The notes beneath the pieces were generated by a model. That model searched no databases. It was not told where the DNA came from and saw only the letters and a list, made by a program, of their open reading frames with translations. The translations under genes and the position numbers were made by a program. This document shows positions 60,397-64,000 of a stretch of DNA of 64,000 nt, piece by piece. The DNA lies in NCBI RefSeq assembly GCF_001443605.1, contig NZ_CP013118.1:2243501-2307500 (forward strand), given 5' to 3'. Source of the DNA: Salinivirga cyanobacteriivorans (GTDB taxonomy: Bacteria; Bacteroidota; Bacteroidia; Bacteroidales; Salinivirgaceae). The first letter of the stretch is position 1, and the number at the start of each line of letters is the position of its first letter.

Positions 60397-61551
60397 ATGA
60401 GTAGCAGAGTTGAAAACACATGTGGTTGTTACGAAAACAGAGCTCATGCCAACAGGGAGTGCTTATCAGGGTGCGGATCGAAATTAAATGTACATAACTG
60501 GATGTACAAAATGGTTCAACCCAGCGCCATTAACGAAGTAGTAGAGGTTCGTTTTAAAAATACAAGAAAAGGATTTTATAAAAACGTAAACCAACTCAAC
60601 CTCAGGGTTGGCGATATTGTGGCAGTAGAAGCATCACCGGGGCATGATATTGGTGTAATAACCCTCACCGGAGAGCTCGTTAGGGAACAGATGAAAAAGT
60701 ATAAAGTTCCTGCCGGAGCCGAACTCAAAAAAGTATATCGCAAGGCCAAACAAGCCGATGTAGACAAATGGGAAGAAGCCAAAGACCTTGAACATGAAAC
60801 CATGATTGAGTCGCGAAGAATTGCCCGCGATTTAAAACTAAACATGAAAATTGGTGATGTTGAGTACCAGGGCGACCGTACAAAAGCAATTTTTTATTAC
60901 ATAGCTGAAGACCGGGTTGATTTTCGTCAGCTCATTAAGGTGCTCGCTGAAAGGTTGCGCATCAGAGTTGAGATGAAACAAATAGGGGCTCGCCAGGAAG
61001 CCGGGCTCATCGGAGGCATTGGTTCCTGCGGACGTGAATTATGTTGCTCTACCTGGATTAGCGACTTTGTATCGGTTACCACAAATGCAGCCAGGGTGCA
61101 ACAGCTTAGCCTGAACCCACAAAAACTGGCCGGGCAGTGCGGAAAGCTCAAATGCTGTCTTAACTACGAGCTTGACAGCTACATCGATGCTCAAAAAGAT
61201 TTTCCACAAAGCGATAAAGAGATTAAATCTAAGCTGGGCACAGCTTACCACCAAAAAACAGACGTCTTCAGGCGCATTATGTACTATCAGGCCGTAGCTG
61301 AAAATAGTTCAAAAATTATTGCGCTAACCCCTGAAAGAGTAAAAGAGATACTTCAGGCCAACAAAAAGGGCGTTATGGTTGAAACGTGGAAAGAACAAAC
61401 CATCGACATCAATACGACCGGCAATAAGGCAGAACTTGACTACACAAACTCAGTAGGAACAGAGAGTCTGACCCGATTTGACAGCAATAAAAAGAAGAAT
61501 CCCAAACGACGTAAGAAACGTCGAAATCCCAGAAGAAATGAAAAACGTTAG
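60397..61551 (+). CDS. ricT: RicT-like PSP1-domain protein
   Basis: A 384-residue cytoplasmic PSP1-domain protein (core about residues 45-260: EVRFKNTRKGFYKN, GDIVAVEASPGHDIGVITLTG, DRVDFRQLIKVLAERLRIRVEM, QIGARQEAGLIGGIGSCGRE). Cysteines in GCYENRAHANRECLSGC, GRELCCSTW and GKLKCCLNYE are conserved in the family, which in Bacillus (RicT/YaaT) binds Fe-S clusters with partners and affects RNA processing and development. The C-terminal ~45 residues are very basic (KKKNPKRRKKRRNPRR). A 19 bp hairpin (60361-60379) lies in its leader. The gldH start lies inside its 3' end (14-base overlap). Confidence 0.9.
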   Translation: MSSRVENTCGCYENRAHANRECLSGCGSKLNVHNWMYKMVQPSAINEVVEVRFKNTRKGFYKNVNQLNLRVGDIVAVEASPGHDIGVITLTGELVREQMKKYKVPAGAELKKVYRKAKQADVDKWEEAKDLEHETMIESRRIARDLKLNMKIGDVEYQGDRTKAIFYYIAEDRVDFRQLIKVLAERLRIRVEMKQIGARQEAGLIGGIGSCGRELCCSTWISDFVSVTTNAARVQQLSLNPQKLAGQCGKLKCCLNYELDSYIDAQKDFPQSDKEIKSKLGTAYHQKTDVFRRIMYYQAVAENSSKIIALTPERVKEILQANKKGVMVETWKEQTIDINTTGNKAELDYTNSVGTESLTRFDSNKKKNPKRRKKRRNPRRNEKR

Positions 61552-62002
61552 TTTGCTTTTATTTGTGATGCTGTTTGCATTTTTTGGGTGTGACAGGAAC
61601 AGTGTTTTAGATCAGTACAGCAGTATGTCAAAAGAACAATGGCACATGGATTCGCTAAAACATTTTCAGTTCAACATTGATGATTCTCTGGCCATATACA
61701 GTATGTATCTCAATATTCGCAATACCGGCGAATACGGTTATTCAAACCTGATCATATTTGCAGACACTGACCTTCCCGGCGAACAGCACATCAGAGATAC
61801 TATAAATTGCATATTAGCCGACGACAAAGGCGAATGGTTAGGTTCCGGTTTTGGAAGTATCTGGACAAACAAAATTCCTTACAAAACCAGGGTTCGTTTT
61901 CCCAGAACAGGAAAATACGAACTAACCCTGCAACACGGTATGCGCGAAGAAGAACTGGAAGGGATAACAGACATAGGGGTGCGAATTGAAAAACTGAACT
62001 AA
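61538..62002 (+). CDS. gldH: Gliding motility lipoprotein GldH
   Basis: A 154-residue lipoprotein (lipobox FFGCD, Cys17) matching GldH: MSKEQWHMDSLKHFQFNIDDSLAIYSMYLNIRNTGEY in the middle and YGYSNLIIFA, then GKYELTLQHGMRE. GldH is needed for gliding in Flavobacterium and belongs to the Bacteroidota gliding/T9SS gene set, though it is also kept in non-gliding species. I chose ATG 61538 rather than an upstream TTG, because the signal peptide starts there. It overlaps ricT by 14 bases. Confidence 0.88.
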   Translation: MKNVSLLLFVMLFAFFGCDRNSVLDQYSSMSKEQWHMDSLKHFQFNIDDSLAIYSMYLNIRNTGEYGYSNLIIFADTDLPGEQHIRDTINCILADDKGEWLGSGFGSIWTNKIPYKTRVRFPRTGKYELTLQHGMREEELEGITDIGVRIEKLN

Positions 62003-62004
62003 AG

Positions 62005-62721
62005 GTGGGGAAAAATAAACTGGCCAAATTTGAAGAGAACAAAACTTTTACTCATGTAATTGAGCCCTCATTGGATACATACCTTAAAAACGACCATGAG
62101 CTAAAAGGAAAATGGCATAAAGAAATATTCGGGAACAATAATCCTCTTGTTTTGGAATTGGGTTGTGGCAAAGGTGAATATGCAGTAAACCTGGCAAAAA
62201 AACATCCTGAAAAAAACTTTCTGGGTATTGATATAAAAGGAGCCAGAATTTGGAAAGGTGCGAAAATCAGTGATCAGGAACAGATCAAAAATGTCTATTT
62301 CCTGAGAACAAGAATTGAATTCCTCGACCATTTTTTTGCAACAAATGAAGTATCTGAAATCTGGATTACCTTCCCCGATCCACAAAGAAAAAAGAGAAGA
62401 AGAAAAAAACGGCTAACCCACACCTCGTTTTTGAGCATGTACCAGAAAATTATGAAAAACGAGGGAAAAATACATCTTAAAACCGATAGTATTTTTCTAT
62501 ATCGCTATACAAAAAAGGTATTGGAAAGCAACAACTTAAAAATACTGGCAGATACAGGAAACCTCTACGAGAGTCCTATTTACAAGGACGAATTAACCAT
62601 AAAAACGCATTACGAAGCTCTGTATTTAGAAGGCAATCCCACAATAACATATTTAAAATTTCAAATAAATAAAGAATCTCAATTAGCCGAACCAGCAACA
62701 GAAGATGAAGCATTTCTATGA
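62005..62721 (+). CDS. trmB: tRNA (guanine-N7)-methyltransferase
   Basis: A 238-residue SAM-dependent enzyme forming m7G46 in tRNA. GTG start, two bases after the gldH stop. The SAM site is LVLELGCGKGEYAVNLAKKH near residue 48, NFLGIDIKGARIWKGAK follows, and ITFPDPQRKKRRRKKRLTH is the characteristic TrmB motif near 120. The C-terminus IYKDELTIKTHYEALYL is typical. It overlaps the next gene by 17 bases, so gldH-trmB-ATL form one operon. Confidence 0.93.
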   Translation: MGKNKLAKFEENKTFTHVIEPSLDTYLKNDHELKGKWHKEIFGNNNPLVLELGCGKGEYAVNLAKKHPEKNFLGIDIKGARIWKGAKISDQEQIKNVYFLRTRIEFLDHFFATNEVSEIWITFPDPQRKKRRRKKRLTHTSFLSMYQKIMKNEGKIHLKTDSIFLYRYTKKVLESNNLKILADTGNLYESPIYKDELTIKTHYEALYLEGNPTITYLKFQINKESQLAEPATEDEAFL

Positions 62722-63022
62722 AAAGGTATATGAAATTACACGGCAAGTGCCCGCGGGAAAAGTCACCACCTATGGACTAATTGCACGTTCAATTGGCAGC
62801 CCCCAGTCAGCCAGAATGGTGGGTTGGGCATTGAATGCCAAAAAAGCATGGCTCGACGGTATACCTGCACACCGGGTTGTAAATCGTAAAGGATTACTAA
62901 CCGGCAGCAAATACTTCCCGGGTAACAGCATGGCTGAATTATTAGAAAACGAAGGCATAGAAATTGATAACAATCAAATTATAGATTTAGATAAACACCT
63001 TTGGGATCCGTCCCAATTTTAA
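62705..63022 (+). CDS. Alkyltransferase-like (ATL) MGMT-fold protein
   Basis: A 105-residue protein with the DNA-binding domain of O6-methylguanine methyltransferases: VPAGKVTTYGLIARSIG, SARMVGWALNA and GIPAHRVVNRKGLLTG. The acceptor Cys of the PCHR motif is Ala (Ala55), so it cannot take up alkyl groups itself; ATL proteins instead bind alkylated guanine and hand it to nucleotide excision repair. The start is within the 3' end of trmB. The active-site change is read directly. Confidence 0.9.
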   Translation: MKHFYEKVYEITRQVPAGKVTTYGLIARSIGSPQSARMVGWALNAKKAWLDGIPAHRVVNRKGLLTGSKYFPGNSMAELLENEGIEIDNNQIIDLDKHLWDPSQF

Positions 63023-63034
63023 AATCAAGCTATT

Positions 63035-64000
63035 ATGGCACTAACAACCAAACAAGTTTTTACTGTTCTACGCACAGTAAATCATCCAAAAGAAAATAAA
63101 GACATCATATCACTGGGCATGGTCCAGGAACTGGAAATCGAAGGAAAAAAAGTAAGCTTCACACTGGTTTTCCCAATCGACACCGATCCCAATATCGAAA
63201 CCGTTCGAAAAGCTTGTGTTCAGGCGCTGGAAAAAGAGATTGGCGATATTGAGATACGAGGAAACATTAAAGTTAAAGCATTGAAAAAAGAGGAAGACCA
63301 TTCAGCAATGGGCAAAGTTAAAAATATTATTGCTGTTGCTTCAGGAAAGGGAGGAGTAGGTAAATCAACCGTTGCCGTAAATCTGGCCGTTGCACTGGCC
63401 AATACAGGAGCCAAAGTAGCCTTGCTCGATGCTGACATATATGGTCCATCAGTTCCGAAAATGCTCAATATTGAAAACGAAAGGCCACAGGTTATAAAAG
63501 AGAATGGACAGGAAATGATCATCCCTATTGAAAAATATGGACTAAAAACCCTGTCAATCGGCTTTTTTGTAAATCCCGACGATGCTTTAATATGGCGTGG
63601 TGCCATGGCAACAAGTGCAATTAAACAGCTGTTGCTTCAGGCCAAATGGGGAGAAATTGATTATATGGTTGTGGACTTGCCTCCGGGCACAGGCGACATT
63701 CATCTTACCATGGTGCAAACAGTACCACTTAACGGGGGTATAATGGTTTCCACACCGCAAGAAGTAGCCATTGCAGATGTAAAAAAAGCAATGAGCATGT
63801 TCCACCAAAAAACCATTAATGTGCCCGTACTTGGGGTGGTTGAAAACATGGCCTGGTTTACACCAGAAGAATTACCGGACAATAAGTATTATCTTTTCGG
63901 TAAAGATGGCGCCAAAAATTTCGCCAATGAACACGGACTTAGTTTACTTGGACAGATTCCAATTGTACAGGGCGTAATGGAAAGTGGTGAAAAAGGTGTA
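63035..64000 (+). CDS. Mrp/ApbC-type Fe-S carrier ATPase (3' end outside window)
   Basis: The first 322 residues of a Mrp/NBP35-family P-loop ATPase that carries Fe-S clusters; the frame is open to the last base. An N-terminal MIP18/DUF59-like domain (1-95, ending KKEEDHSAMGKVKN) is followed by the deviant Walker A ASGKGGVGKSTVAVNLA near residue 103, LLDADIYGPSVPKML, and VVDLPPGTGDIHL near 211. The CxxC near the C-terminus, typical of the family, would lie near or beyond the end of the window and is not seen. It is 13 bases behind the ATL gene and may belong to its operon. Confidence 0.93.
   Translation, partial: MALTTKQVFTVLRTVNHPKENKDIISLGMVQELEIEGKKVSFTLVFPIDTDPNIETVRKACVQALEKEIGDIEIRGNIKVKALKKEEDHSAMGKVKNIIAVASGKGGVGKSTVAVNLAVALANTGAKVALLDADIYGPSVPKMLNIENERPQVIKENGQEMIIPIEKYGLKTLSIGFFVNPDDALIWRGAMATSAIKQLLLQAKWGEIDYMVVDLPPGTGDIHLTMVQTVPLNGGIMVSTPQEVAIADVKKAMSMFHQKTINVPVLGVVENMAWFTPEELPDNKYYLFGKDGAKNFANEHGLSLLGQIPIVQGVMESGEKGV

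Noticed and set aside
1-64000. CRISPR array, rRNA operon, prophage or integrase gene
   Set aside because: No regularly spaced repeats, rRNA-like sequence, phage structural genes or tyrosine/serine recombinase were seen; the island idea near tRNA-Arg therefore lacks an integrase.

Overview
The window is a piece of a Bacteroidota chromosome, most likely a Bacteroidales/Marinilabiliales-type anaerobe or facultative anaerobe. This rests on lineage-restricted genes (gliding lipoprotein GldH, a type IX secretion sorting domain, a FISUMP-domain lipoprotein-like protein, an HYC_CC_PP-type protein, SusC-style TonB receptors with carboxypeptidase-D-like N-termini), on low G+C with few Shine-Dalgarno sequences, and on promoters of the Bacteroidota form TTG-N18..20-TAnnTTTG in front of several genes (35649-35679, 54879-54909, 58957-58985, 752-783).

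Layout. 1-7.98 kb: the tail of a YfbK-like VWA protein, an archaeal-type GatE/GatD amidotransferase pair, a cysteine operon on the minus strand (cysK, an unknown gene, cysE), a Dps-like ferritin and a membrane zincin. 8.0-10.7 kb: two minus-strand lipoproteins. 10.9-21.5 kb: a metal/nitrosative-stress region with a TonB receptor, a DtxR-type repressor, a 2.1 kb insertion bounded by a ~183 bp direct repeat, a RIC-like hemerythrin protein, a LuxR-type regulator, a small His-rich membrane protein, a second paralogous TonB receptor and a FISUMP protein. 21.6-23.1 kb: IS701-family copy 1, sitting inside a very small gene. 23.3-27.2 kb: an M14 peptidase and an LtaS-like sulfatase-fold membrane protein. 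27.2-32.9 kb: tRNA-Arg(CCG) followed by degenerate copies of its 3' end, surrounding one IS21 element nested inside another. 33.2-35.6 kb: a two-gene lipase operon (patatin plus alpha/beta hydrolase). 35.9-39.1 kb: a second metal locus (HYC_CC_PP-like protein, TonB receptor, HMA-domain protein), capped by an IS256 element. 40.8-46.6 kb: an ECF sigma factor with a Ser/Thr kinase-TPR protein, a T9SS-sorted beta-propeller-like protein and a small lipoprotein, followed by a decayed gene. 47.3-48.8 kb: IS701 copy 2. 48.9-64 kb: core genome: a giant sensor kinase with its LytTR regulator, a possible small RNA, ilvE, a universal stress protein, a cyclase-HD fusion, pgk, holB, ricT, gldH, trmB, an alkyltransferase-like protein and the start of mrp/apbC.

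How it works together. The central part combines metal uptake across the outer membrane (three TonB receptors, two of them close paralogues with a CxxC in the plug), metal-dependent control (DtxR), iron-centre protection or repair (RIC-like protein) and periplasmic metal handling (HMA, HYC_CC_PP-like). The 21-49 kb stretch is the accessory part: four complete or nested IS elements, tRNA-derived repeats, a possible island next to tRNA-Arg carrying a lipase pair, and several broken genes. The right end is ordinary housekeeping sequence with intact operons and good terminators. No CRISPR array, rRNA or prophage was seen.
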